From the NCBI GenBank assembly GCA_965278995.1, contig OZ257136.1:1364001-1428000 (forward strand): a DNA stretch of 64,000 bases, read 5' to 3'. Positions 17,658-26,007 of this stretch are shown in pieces (the stretch's first letter is position 1; the number at the start of each line of letters is the position of its first letter). Below the pieces are notes generated by a model that saw only the letters and a list, made by a program, of their open reading frames with translations, was not told where the DNA came from and did no database searches. Source of the stretch: JADJYF01 sp965278995 (GTDB lineage Bacteria; Pseudomonadota; Gammaproteobacteria; Ga0077536). The position numbers were made by a program, and so were the translations under genes.

Positions 17658-19213
17658 CTTCTGCTCCTTCTCGCATGAGAATAGTAAGGCAGAAGATTTC
17701 ACTTAACAGAACCTAATACCTGCCCAGCTGGACGGGTCCACCTCTCATTACCCGATGATGTTGACGCGCTTAAAGCATTGGTGCGGGCACAGCGTGTAGA
17801 GCTCGAACGCCTGAAAATCCAACTGGCGCGTTTGCGTCGCACACAGTTTGGTCGCTCGTCGGAGCAACTGGCGGCTGAGATCCGGCAGCTCGAGTTGGCA
17901 CTCGATGCGTTGTCGGGTGAAGCGAGTGTAACGCCGGTGTTGGCCACGGTGACTCCGCTCTCATCGAGCGTGTCGCGCAAGCCGGTACGTCGACCGTTAC
18001 CAGCACATCTGCCGCGCGAGACGCTGGTGCATGCGACGGCGTGTCGTTGCCCGGCCTGCGGCGGTGAGCTGCGCAAGCTCGGCGAGGATGTCGCTGAGAT
18101 CCTTGAGTACGTGCCGGCGCGCTTCAAGGTCATTCGTCATGTGCGGCCGAAAATGAGCTGCCGCGCGTGTTCGACCGTGGTGCAAACGCCGGCGCCATCG
18201 CGGCCACTGGTGCGCAGCCTCGCTGGCGCCGGGCTGTTGTCGCATGTGCTGATCTCGAAGTATGCCGATCACCTGCCGTTGTATCGCCAGGCGCAGATCT
18301 ATGCCCGCGAAGGCGTGTCGCTGGAGCGCTCGACGTTAGCCGATTGGGTGGGTGGGGCGAGTGCCTTACTTGCACCCCTGGTCGAGGCGCTCGGTGCCTA
18401 CGTGATGAAGACCGAGAAGTTGCACGCCGACGACACGCCGGTGCCGGTGTTGTCGCCGGGCGCCGGCCGAACTCGAACGGGACGGCTGTGGACGTACGTG
18501 CGCGACGACCGGCCGGCTGGCAATCCTGCCCCGCCGGCAGTCTGGTTCTGCTACTCAGCTGATCGTAAAGGTGAACACCCGGCCCGTCATCTACGCACGT
18601 TTAACGGCGTGTTGCAGGTCGACGGTTATGCGGGCTTCGACCGACTGTTCAATGACGATAATCCAACCCACCCACGCCGCGAGGCCGCTTGCTGGGCGCA
18701 TGTGCGGCGCAAGTTCTATGATCTGCAGGTCGCGACCGGCTCACCGATAGCGGCCGAGGCCCTGCGTCAGACCGCGGCGTTGTATCAGCTCGAAGGCAGC
18801 GTGCGGGGTCAAGCGCCACCGGAACGTCAGGCGGTGCGCCAGGCGCGTGCCGGTCCGTTGCTCGATACCTTACATCGTTGGTTGCACGAGGCGCTTGCGT
18901 CGGTGGCCCCGCGCTCGGCCTTGGCGGGTGCGATCCGCTATGCGTTGACACGCTGGCGCGCGCTGACGCGCTACTGCGACGATGGCCGCATTGAGATCGA
19001 CAACAATGCCGCTGAGCGAGCCTTACGCGGCGTGGCCTTGGGCCGCAAGAATTATCTGTTCGCCGGCGCTGATTGCGGCGGCGAGCGTGCTGCCACGTTC
19101 TACTCATTGATCGAGACGGCGAAATTGAACGGCCTCGATCCACAGGCGTATCTGCGTTACGTGCTCACGCACCTGCCTGAGCATCCGAGCAACCGCGTTG
19201 CCGAGTTATTGCC

Positions 19214-19513
19214 ATGGCACGTCGCCGAGCACCTGGTCGGGCCGCTCGTCCAGGCCGCGGCCTGACGGTCCGCGCTGCGACAGCGAACGAGCCCTGGCCC
19301 AACCTCCAAGACTTGCTCGACGAGGGTGGCAGTGTGACCATCGGTCGGATTGCGCCCATCCCGTGTGCGGCCATCGCCGCTGACGAACACACCATGCTGG
19401 TGGCGCTGATCCGGCAGCCAAAAGAAAGCCTCGCTGAAATCCTAGTCCGACTCGACCTTGCTCTCGGCGACGTAAACGTCACCGGCGACACCATCGACGA
19501 CATCAACACCTGA
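19214..19513 (+). CDS. Small passenger protein at the IS66 right end, unknown function
   Basis: A 99-residue frame overlapping the tnpC 3' end by about 50 bases and ending 23 bases before the terminal repeat. The N-terminal 20 residues are Arg-rich and may not be translated. The body (WPNLQDLLDEGG, IGRIAPIPCAAIAADEHTM, LVALIRQPKESLAEIL, LDLALGDV) is acidic and well structured, unlike a chance frame. I do not recognise a family. Its position inside the element suggests an IS66 accessory gene. Confidence 0.55.
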   Translation: MARRRAPGRAARPGRGLTVRAATANEPWPNLQDLLDEGGSVTIGRIAPIPCAAIAADEHTMLVALIRQPKESLAEILVRLDLALGDVNVTGDTIDDINT

Positions 19514-19535
19514 CCCGCGTCAATGCGGTCTGGGT

Positions 19536-19546
19536 CGGACGCTTAC
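19536..19546 (-). repeat. IS66 right terminal inverted repeat
   Basis: Complement of GTAAGCGTCCG; pairs with 15560-15570. Confidence 0.9.
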
Positions 19547-19638
19547 GGTATCGAGAAGGTTGTGAAGGTATAAGTTTCGGCGCAAACCTGCTCCACAGCT
19601 CACGCCGCCAGTATTCCAACGACAATTGTTAGCTTCAT

Positions 19639-20540
19639 TCCCATCTCCTTGGCTCGTCGATCGAACCCTTTGCCCATCGCTCCACCACCGGCTGAGACCA
19701 ACTGCGCCACAACTAATGTTGCCGGACCTTCCCGTCTGAATGTCGCCACGCATCCCTCGCAAAGCTGACGCCACTCGGAGCGCAGCGACTTAGACGGCAG
19801 ATTATGGATTATTGGCTTAGCCGTCTGTCAACTGACGCTTCTTTCTGCGCATGTGAAGATATAGCTCGCCAGTCATGACGCGTGCCCGGGATCGTCGAGC
19901 ACGATAAGGTCAAGACGCGGTAGCTGATCAAATTGAGGCACGTCAAGAATGGCCCGTGGAATCTGGCATCTTTGCTCTAGCCCAGGTTGTGCTGCAGGAC
20001 GTTATCCAGGGAATTGAGGTAAAATCTCGTCGAGCCTGCGGAATTTACGGCAGTTCTGCAAAAGTTCGCGAACTCACGCCTCCAGTTGAGTGTAGAGGTG
20101 CCGATAGCTAACCACGGCATTTCGTGCGGGCACGCAGAAGGCCCCTTTCCGCGCACCTTGGCGTACTTTCCTATGCGCTCCATAGAGCGGGATATGCTCG
20201 GTCTGGCCTCTGTCCAAATGCGCAGGGTGCCTGCATATACCAGCTCCATCGAAGGCAATGGGCATCGCTAATCCGACGTCGGCGCCAGAAGGCCGTGACT
20301 GGTAGCTAGAGCGACGGCAGGTCTTGCGCGCTTTTCAGAATAGATCCGCTAGGAATTGCCTCATTGAATGAAACGAATCTTGCACCGCTTGAGCAAGCAT
20401 ATGACGTCGACTATCCACGACATTGTATCGATAGAACGTCGGGCCGCGTACGTAATGCTGAGCGGCCATTATAAATCCCTGACTGAATGAAGCCCCCGGA
20501 GCATTGCTCTAGGGAATGTTAATCAAAAATTCTGGAGAAT
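19639..20540. other. Gene-poor decayed stretch
   Basis: About 900 bp upstream of the HAF pseudogene start and before the beta-helix gene. No credible complete gene is seen. On the minus strand near 19880-19980 a short frame reads QLPRLDLIVLDDPGHAS, which faintly recalls a Walker B strand of an ATPase, but it is bounded by stops. The stretch looks like eroded sequence beside the insertion elements. Confidence 0.5.
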
Positions 20541-21875
20541 ATGAGAGGGCCCTGGTCCATGTTTTTTTACAAGAGCCTTATCGCAGTAGTACCTCAAGTA
20601 CTTCTGATAGCTTCTATATGTATTGTGAGTTTGCCGCTTAATGCAGCAACCTATTTCGTTGACTACGTAGCGGGAGCGGATGTGAATGCTGGCACTCAGC
20701 AGATGCCCTGGAAGCATGTGCCGGGAATGGACGGTTGGGTAGGAAATGCAACGCTCAGTTCAGGCGACCAACTATGTTTTAAAGGAGGTATCACTTGGCC
20801 GAAGCGGTTATCCGTTTCCCCGTCTATCCCGGGAACCTCCAACAACTTAATTTATAAGGGAGACTGTGAAGGATGGGGAGTAGGCCGTGCTGTTATCGAT
20901 GTGCCGTCCTCTGAAGGTGTCGGAACAGCCATCGTCGTAAAGCAGCGCGACAATATCACCATAGAGGGATTTGTAGTTGCTCTGGCGAGCGCGTCAAATG
21001 CGTTATGGCACTGCGCAATCTATGTAGAGGGATCCACTTGGGATTACGTGACTGGGATTGTTGTTCGTAATGTAGAGATCAAGAATTCGCCTTCGGGTCT
21101 GCATCTACTTAACTTTGTTCTTGGAGCAACAATCGTTGGAGTAGATTCCCATGACAATTCGTTTCCCGACTCAGTTCGACCCCGCATTTCAAGTGGCATT
21201 CATATATCGGGGACTTCTGGAGCGACTGTCACGAATAGTCGCTTCTATAGAAACGGCGCCACGACTTTTGACGCGACTGGCACCAATGAAGGACGGGGAA
21301 TTACAATATCAGGTGGGACTACCCCAACGGCTAATATTACGGTTCAAGATAACTTAATCTGGGACAATGGCAGTCCACTTGGTGATGAAGGCACTGGTAT
21401 CGAAGGAGCCGATGCGTCGTTAGTCAGCATCATTGGAAATCAGGTTATAGGCGGAGCAACCGCAGCAGAATTAAAGAGAGGCTGCAACAGCTGGATAATA
21501 ACCAACAATACATTTTATGGGCGCTCCAGCGGAGTTTTTCAATACGGGTACTATGGTGGAGCACATTCCAGTCTTTCGCGCATCGAGTCCAATACGATAG
21601 TGTCATTGGTAAATTGCAATGCCGCCGCGATGAAAATCAGTTCTCCAAACAACATAGTTAGAAACAATACAATTGTACTCCCTGGTTGTAATGATAGCGG
21701 CGGATTAGAGTTGAATAATATGTCGACGAACTGGTCTTTTAGCAGCTACGATTTCAACCTATCTAATAATAAGGTTGTCGGAAAGAAAAACCAGCTTATT
21801 ACGGTTACTGCAGGTCCGACATTCAAAAAGTATCTTGTCGGTGCATGGCGCCTTGCTTATCCAAATCAGAACTAA
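20541..21875 (+). CDS. Secreted right-handed beta-helix protein
   Basis: A 444-residue exported protein with GGAG just upstream of the ATG and a signal peptide ending near LPLNAA. The mature start TYFVDYVAGADVNAGTQ is typical of DUF1565-like pectate-lyase-fold proteins. Later come repeated beta-helix rungs rich in Asn and Gly (NITIEGF, NNTFYGRSSG, NNIVRNNTIV). Family role: binding, cleavage or epimerisation of polysaccharides. A catalytic set cannot be assigned. In a polymer locus it may trim or modify the exported polysaccharide. It opens the AT-richer assembly block. Confidence 0.8.
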   Translation: MRGPWSMFFYKSLIAVVPQVLLIASICIVSLPLNAATYFVDYVAGADVNAGTQQMPWKHVPGMDGWVGNATLSSGDQLCFKGGITWPKRLSVSPSIPGTSNNLIYKGDCEGWGVGRAVIDVPSSEGVGTAIVVKQRDNITIEGFVVALASASNALWHCAIYVEGSTWDYVTGIVVRNVEIKNSPSGLHLLNFVLGATIVGVDSHDNSFPDSVRPRISSGIHISGTSGATVTNSRFYRNGATTFDATGTNEGRGITISGGTTPTANITVQDNLIWDNGSPLGDEGTGIEGADASLVSIIGNQVIGGATAAELKRGCNSWIITNNTFYGRSSGVFQYGYYGGAHSSLSRIESNTIVSLVNCNAAAMKISSPNNIVRNNTIVLPGCNDSGGLELNNMSTNWSFSSYDFNLSNNKVVGKKNQLITVTAGPTFKKYLVGAWRLAYPNQN

Positions 21876-21930
21876 ATAAATCGTTAGCGCATTTGGGGTT
21901 TAACCCTGAAGCGGGAGAGCAAGAAACTTC

Positions 21931-23265
21931 ATGCTTCTGCGTTTTCTAGTGTGCTTAGCAATTTCTGCTCTCTCATGGCAGTGCATGGCCGAGATTTCAA
22001 CGCCAAGGCTGGACGGAAGGGCGCAAGCTAACGCTGGTCCGGAGCGCGGGTTCTATACATTCCGATGGGAAGACAAGAGCGGTAACGTTCATTTTGCGGA
22101 CGTCGTCAATGACCGAGATTTTTCCTGGGTTCGAAAAGCTGGATTTAGTCTGGTTTCTTCTCGGGTATCGTTAGAGAATTTCCGTAGTCGGCCAATTTCA
22201 TCATCATTTCTTGACGGGCTTCGGCATGGGCTTGCCAGCGTACGGAATAGCGGAATAAAAGTTATTCTGAGGTTCAACTATAATAATGGCAATGAACGAG
22301 GCAACGATGCGAGTATTGATTGGATCGTGCGACACATTAACCAGTTATCGCCAATCCTGAAAGAAAATGCAGACATAATATTTTCATTGCAAGCAGGATT
22401 TATCGGAGCTTGGGGTGAATGGCATAGCTCCACTCATAATCTCGACTCCCCGGGCATGCGGAAGGTTGTCGTAGACTCAATACTGGCTTCCGTGCCTGCA
22501 AGCACGAATTTGCAAATTAGATATCCGCAGCACAAACAGGAATTAATGACTGGCGCTAGCCCAGAATTAGATGCCAAGTATCAAAGTCGAATTGGTTTTC
22601 ACAATGATTGCATTCTGTCAGCACCAAATGACCTCACATATCCCAATGGTAAAACAGAAAGTTTAACCCGCTATGTTGCCGAGCAGAGCGTTCTCGTACT
22701 AGTTGGGGGCGAAACTTGCCGAGTGTATCCACCAAGAACCGACTGCAAGATGGCTATGCAAGTCTTCAGGGAGCATCATTACTCATACCTGAATAATGAT
22801 TATGACCCTAAAGTCATTGCTCATTGGAAGAGCAGTGGTTGCTATGACTCGATAAGAGCGCATCTCGGCTATAGACTCACGCTCCGTTCCGCTAGTATTC
22901 CTGACCACGCAAGAAGAGGGCAGCAGATGCAGCTCGCGCTAGACATTAAAAATACGGGTTGGGCAGCGCCAATATCAAGCCGTGAATTGCTAGTGGACCT
23001 TGTTGGTGCTGACGGAAAAAACACTTATCGAATTCCCCTTGGAATATACGCAACCAATCTTAAGCCTGGGATTACAACCTGGGCAAACGGCATTCACCTA
23101 CCAGCGGACCTGGTTCCTGGTAATTATGACGTATATATCGTTGCGCCGGATCCATCTGCCCGCCTGTCAACACGTCCAATTTATTCTCTACCCTTTGAGA
23201 ATCCAAATTATGAAGTGCGTACCGGTCGCCTTCCGATTGGCGCACTCAATATCACAGAAGATTGA
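21931..23265 (+). CDS. Secreted DUF4874/DUF4832 protein (glycosidase-like barrel)
   Basis: A 444-residue exported protein; signal peptide 1-20 (WQCMAEI) with GGGAG upstream of the ATG. It starts with NAGPERGFYTFRW and has VILRFNYNNG, DIIFSLQAGFIGAWGEWH, and later the DUF4832 region (EHHYSYLNNDYDP, GYRLTLRSASIP). The C-terminal beta domain is IKNTGWAAPISSRELLVDL. These families have a TIM-barrel-like fold resembling glycoside hydrolases; the conserved Glu in WGEWH is a plausible catalytic residue. The substrate is unknown. With the beta-helix neighbour it suggests polymer processing outside the cytoplasm. Confidence 0.8.
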   Translation: MLLRFLVCLAISALSWQCMAEISTPRLDGRAQANAGPERGFYTFRWEDKSGNVHFADVVNDRDFSWVRKAGFSLVSSRVSLENFRSRPISSSFLDGLRHGLASVRNSGIKVILRFNYNNGNERGNDASIDWIVRHINQLSPILKENADIIFSLQAGFIGAWGEWHSSTHNLDSPGMRKVVVDSILASVPASTNLQIRYPQHKQELMTGASPELDAKYQSRIGFHNDCILSAPNDLTYPNGKTESLTRYVAEQSVLVLVGGETCRVYPPRTDCKMAMQVFREHHYSYLNNDYDPKVIAHWKSSGCYDSIRAHLGYRLTLRSASIPDHARRGQQMQLALDIKNTGWAAPISSRELLVDLVGADGKNTYRIPLGIYATNLKPGITTWANGIHLPADLVPGNYDVYIVAPDPSARLSTRPIYSLPFENPNYEVRTGRLPIGALNITED

Positions 23266-23315
23266 GTGTGATGCTCCGGGCAAAGCAGCGTCGATGTTAT
23301 GGAGCTCGAATTTAG

Positions 23316-24782
23316 ATGCGGCTTAGGCGCCAAAGATTGCTGTTCAATCGGACTGGAGGTGGTGCTGCGGTAACTGTCGCGATTGGCACGTTGATTGGGC
23401 AGGGCGCTGTCCTTATTAGTAGCCCAATATTAACTCGTCTATATGGCCCAGGGGTGTATGGTGAATATTCTGTCATCATAGCGATTGTTGGCCTGTTTTC
23501 CACTACCAGCGCGTTGCATTATGAATTGGCAATAACATTGCCTGAAGACAACGAGCGGGCGCGCCATTTAGCAATATTGGGGCTGGTCATGGTGGCGCTA
23601 ACAACGACAGCGCTAACTTTCCTGCTATGTTTTCTCAGGGTGCAGATAGAAGATATTGTTCGAATCACCCTGAACTTCAAATATATCAGCGCGATAGCTT
23701 CGGCGCTCCTGCTGACTGGCTTCGGAATTGTACTTAGCGCTTGGGTAGTGCGACACCGAGACTTCGATACACTGGCCAAATCAAAATGCGCACAAGGGTT
23801 ACTGCAAGGCATCGCGCAATCCGCTTTCGGCTTCGCCAATCCGAATTTGAAGAGCCTTGTTCTGGGCCAGATGGCCGGGCTTGTCTCGAATCTATGGTTT
23901 CTTCAACGTCAGAATTCCAGCTCGCGTTCGCTATTCGGCAATCCGCTTGCCGTTAAAACTTTTCGAGAGGTTGCGTCCAGGTACAAGGATTTTGCGCGTT
24001 ATTCCACTGTCTCAAGTTTCATAAATGCTATTGCGTTAAATACTCCGACAATATTTATATCCGCGATTCATGGGCCTCTTATTGCCGGTCTGTATGCGCT
24101 TAGTTACCGGATCCTGCAAATTCCGATTCGATTAATTGGGCAATCGGTTTCTCAAGTATTTTTTCCGCTCGCTGTAAGTCATCACCGAGACCATACTTTG
24201 CCGCAAAGAGTTCTTGGTTTATTTGGCGGATTGACAGCTTTCGCTATCCCGAGCTTTGTAGTCTTGGCAATAGTGGGGCCTTCCTTGTTCAACGTAGCGT
24301 TTGGTGCGAATTGGCGAGAAGGAGGATACTACGCATCTTTCTTGTCGCCGTGGATGCTTGCACTCTTTATTACAACGTCAATGTCTACTCTCGTTAGCGT
24401 ACTAGAACAACAAAAGCAGGAAGTGCGATTGCAAGTTTTGTATGTGGCTTCAACTGTAATTGCGCTTTGCATTGCTTTTTATATGGAATCTCCGCGAACT
24501 ACTATCCTGTTAATTTCAATTGGGAGCACCGTGATACTGGCATGGAAAGTAAGGTGGCTATTGCGAATTGCGGGTGTAAATATCCGCGCTGCAGGCACTA
24601 TATTGATGCGCGAATTCGTGGTGTTTAGCCCAATTTATTTACTGCTAGCCGCATGCGCGTGGTATATCGCAGACGACATCGTGATTCTGTGTTGTGGATT
24701 TGCGGCATTGATGGGAATGCATTTTCTGAATTACGCGTATCGTGGACGGTATCAATCCATGCTATCCGAGACGGTTGCCTAG
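23316..24782 (+). CDS. wzx: Oligosaccharide-unit flippase (Wzx-type)
   Basis: A 488-residue integral membrane protein with about 12-14 hydrophobic segments. The N-terminal GTLIGQGAVLISSPILTRL and YGPGVYGEYSV are typical of the MATE-like polysaccharide flippase family, as is ALSYRILQIPIRLIGQSVS in the middle. It would move the lipid-linked repeat unit across the inner membrane. GGAG lies about ten bases upstream of the ATG. It is followed by glycosyltransferases and Wzy, the expected partners. Confidence 0.9.
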   Translation: MRLRRQRLLFNRTGGGAAVTVAIGTLIGQGAVLISSPILTRLYGPGVYGEYSVIIAIVGLFSTTSALHYELAITLPEDNERARHLAILGLVMVALTTTALTFLLCFLRVQIEDIVRITLNFKYISAIASALLLTGFGIVLSAWVVRHRDFDTLAKSKCAQGLLQGIAQSAFGFANPNLKSLVLGQMAGLVSNLWFLQRQNSSSRSLFGNPLAVKTFREVASRYKDFARYSTVSSFINAIALNTPTIFISAIHGPLIAGLYALSYRILQIPIRLIGQSVSQVFFPLAVSHHRDHTLPQRVLGLFGGLTAFAIPSFVVLAIVGPSLFNVAFGANWREGGYYASFLSPWMLALFITTSMSTLVSVLEQQKQEVRLQVLYVASTVIALCIAFYMESPRTTILLISIGSTVILAWKVRWLLRIAGVNIRAAGTILMREFVVFSPIYLLLAACAWYIADDIVILCCGFAALMGMHFLNYAYRGRYQSMLSETVA

Positions 24783-24819
24783 GCAGCTCCAGCTCTAATT
24801 GTAATAGGTCAAATTCGCG

Positions 24820-26007
24820 ATGAATGTAACCTATGTATGTTACGGAGAAATTGGCGGCATGAGGCACTATGCCGAAAACCTTTCGACCGCAGGTTCAATA
24901 AATGCATGTGCGTCGCTAAGAATCGTGCCAGCAGAACCTGATTCCAGCAATGGGATTACAAATCAAACGATCCGACGCAGTTGTGCTTTTTTTAGGAAGC
25001 TGACGCATAGGTTGAAGGTGCGATATAGCGTCCGATTTCACCAAGCTCTTGCTAAGACACTTGTCGACGAATCAGCCCCGGATATCGTTCATTTCGTAAA
25101 TAAAATTCCATTGCTACCTACAGTTGTAAAGGTCCTTGATAGTTACGGTGTGCGATCTATATACACAATTCACGATCCAGTAGCACATCAGGAATACAGG
25201 AGCCGATGGGGCAAGACAATGGAGTGGTACTACCGAAACATACAGATTCCGTCATTACTTAATAACTGCGCGGCTATACATGTGCACGCTCACTCGCACA
25301 AACAGATTCTTCTGGATTTGTATGGGAAAGATCTAGAACACAAAATATATGTGGTTCAGCACGGCGCAGGGTTAACTGCGCCAATGCAAAACGGAGACTG
25401 CTTCCCTAAGGAGCTGGAGCAACTTCGGTCAGACTGCCCTACGCTGCTGTTTTTTGGTCGAATTGAGCCATACAAAGGGCTGCCGCTGCTTATTCAATCG
25501 CTAAGGTTGCTGAGTCAACGAAGCATTGACTTCCAACTGATTATCGCCGGTGCAGGAACTATCGACGATTTGAACCAACTCGAACCCAAGAATTTTATTG
25601 TCTTGAATCGATTTATCGAAGACAACGAGATAAAGGCAGTCTTCGATAAGTGTCATGTAGTAGTCTTGCCTTATATCGCAGCTACCCAAAGTGGAGTAGT
25701 GCCACTAGCGTATATGTTTAAGAAGCCGGTTGTTGTTACTAATACAGGCGCCATTGCTGAGCTCGTCGAGGATGGTGTAACTGGACTAGTGGTGCCACCT
25801 GGAAAAGTATCTAAGTTGGCAGATGCCATTGCTCGAATGATTGCCGATCTTCAATTATCGGCATTGTGGGGAGAAGCTGCATATGAATATGCCGAAAATC
25901 ATCTGTCAATGAACGTGATCGCAACTCAGCATCTTGACAAGTATCGCGAACTAATCGGCTATGAGGTCAATTCAACTCGCCGAGACAGCAAGCGGAGCGT
26001 CGAATGA
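24820..26007 (+). CDS. Glycosyltransferase, GT4-like
   Basis: A 395-residue GT-B fold enzyme. The C-terminal GT4 domain shows LLFFGRIEPYKGLPLLIQS, VLPYIAATQSGVVPLAYMF and GAIAELVEDGVTGLVVPPG, the donor-binding region. The N-terminal domain contains HDPVAHQEY and VHVHAHSHKQILLDLYGKD-like His-rich segments. No membrane helix is seen, so it is likely cytoplasmic or peripheral. The donor and acceptor sugars are not predictable. It overlaps the next gene by four bases (ATGA at 26004). Confidence 0.88.
   Translation: MNVTYVCYGEIGGMRHYAENLSTAGSINACASLRIVPAEPDSSNGITNQTIRRSCAFFRKLTHRLKVRYSVRFHQALAKTLVDESAPDIVHFVNKIPLLPTVVKVLDSYGVRSIYTIHDPVAHQEYRSRWGKTMEWYYRNIQIPSLLNNCAAIHVHAHSHKQILLDLYGKDLEHKIYVVQHGAGLTAPMQNGDCFPKELEQLRSDCPTLLFFGRIEPYKGLPLLIQSLRLLSQRSIDFQLIIAGAGTIDDLNQLEPKNFIVLNRFIEDNEIKAVFDKCHVVVLPYIAATQSGVVPLAYMFKKPVVVTNTGAIAELVEDGVTGLVVPPGKVSKLADAIARMIADLQLSALWGEAAYEYAENHLSMNVIATQHLDKYRELIGYEVNSTRRDSKRSVE

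Larger units (their letters stand above)
16477..17740 (-). mobile_element. IS3-family insertion sequence nested in IS66 tnpC
   Basis: A 1264-bp element with ends TGGACCC (16477) and GGGTCCA (17740). Subterminally both ends share CTGG(A/G)CAG and a 14-bp inverted TAAGTGAAATCTTC. It encodes orfA and orfB in the minus direction. No 3-4 bp target duplication is evident: GAAA lies left and CCTC right. The size and gene order fit the IS3 family. Confidence 0.9.
16453..19265 (+). pseudogene. tnpC: IS66 transposase TnpC, interrupted by IS3
   Basis: The likely original start is GTG at 16453 (VANEQT). The frame is broken by the IS3 at 16477-17740 and resumes at 17742 as LSLPDDVDALKALVRAQR. The remaining about 507 residues hold the leucine-rich coiled coil, a zinc-binding CRCPACGG...MSCRAC pair, and the DDE core: HADDTPVPV, VDGYAGFD and IDNNAAERALRG. 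Only the first several residues are separated, so an internal start such as the GTG at 17778 could still give a near-complete protein. Normal coupling to tnpB is lost. Confidence 0.85.
15560..19546 (+). mobile_element. IS66-family element carrying a nested IS3 insertion
   Basis: Terminal inverted repeats GTAAGCGTCCG (15560-15570) and its complement (19536-19546) bound tnpA, tnpB, tnpC and a small passenger frame. The total is 3987 bp; subtracting the 1264-bp IS3 leaves about 2.7 kb, the usual IS66 size. The expected 8-bp target duplication is not visible: GAATCTCG lies left and GGTATCGA right. That suggests flank change or rearrangement after insertion. The element lies in the HAF pseudogene. 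Confidence 0.93.
14889..19638 (-). pseudogene. HAF-repeat secreted protein, split by IS66 and decayed
   Basis: On the minus strand an ATG at 19638, with AAGGAG six bases upstream, starts a signal peptide (MKLTIVVGILAA, an in-frame TGA at 19600-19602, then AVEQVCAETYTFTTFSIP). This is cut by the IS66 end at 19546. The rest resumes at 15559 and runs to 14889 with repeats such as GFYMD...HGYMYRDK, GTYSD...THGYLYDG and GTYRD...AHYFLYDG. These are HAF-type extracellular repeats with DVNDAGDMAGA and GINDLWQVVG. At least two frameshifts interrupt it (near 15350 and 15400). Such repeat proteins are often exported. The original gene was lost by nonsense mutation, frameshifts and insertion. Confidence 0.75.

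Noticed and set aside
19520..19774. Minus-strand 84-residue frame over the IS66 right end.
   Set aside because: It is in a different frame from the HAF signal-peptide remnant and crosses the terminal repeat; a chance frame.
19879..19980. Possible IstB-like ATPase remnant (PRLDLIVLDD).
   Set aside because: A single Walker B-like strand with stops on both sides; too short to name.
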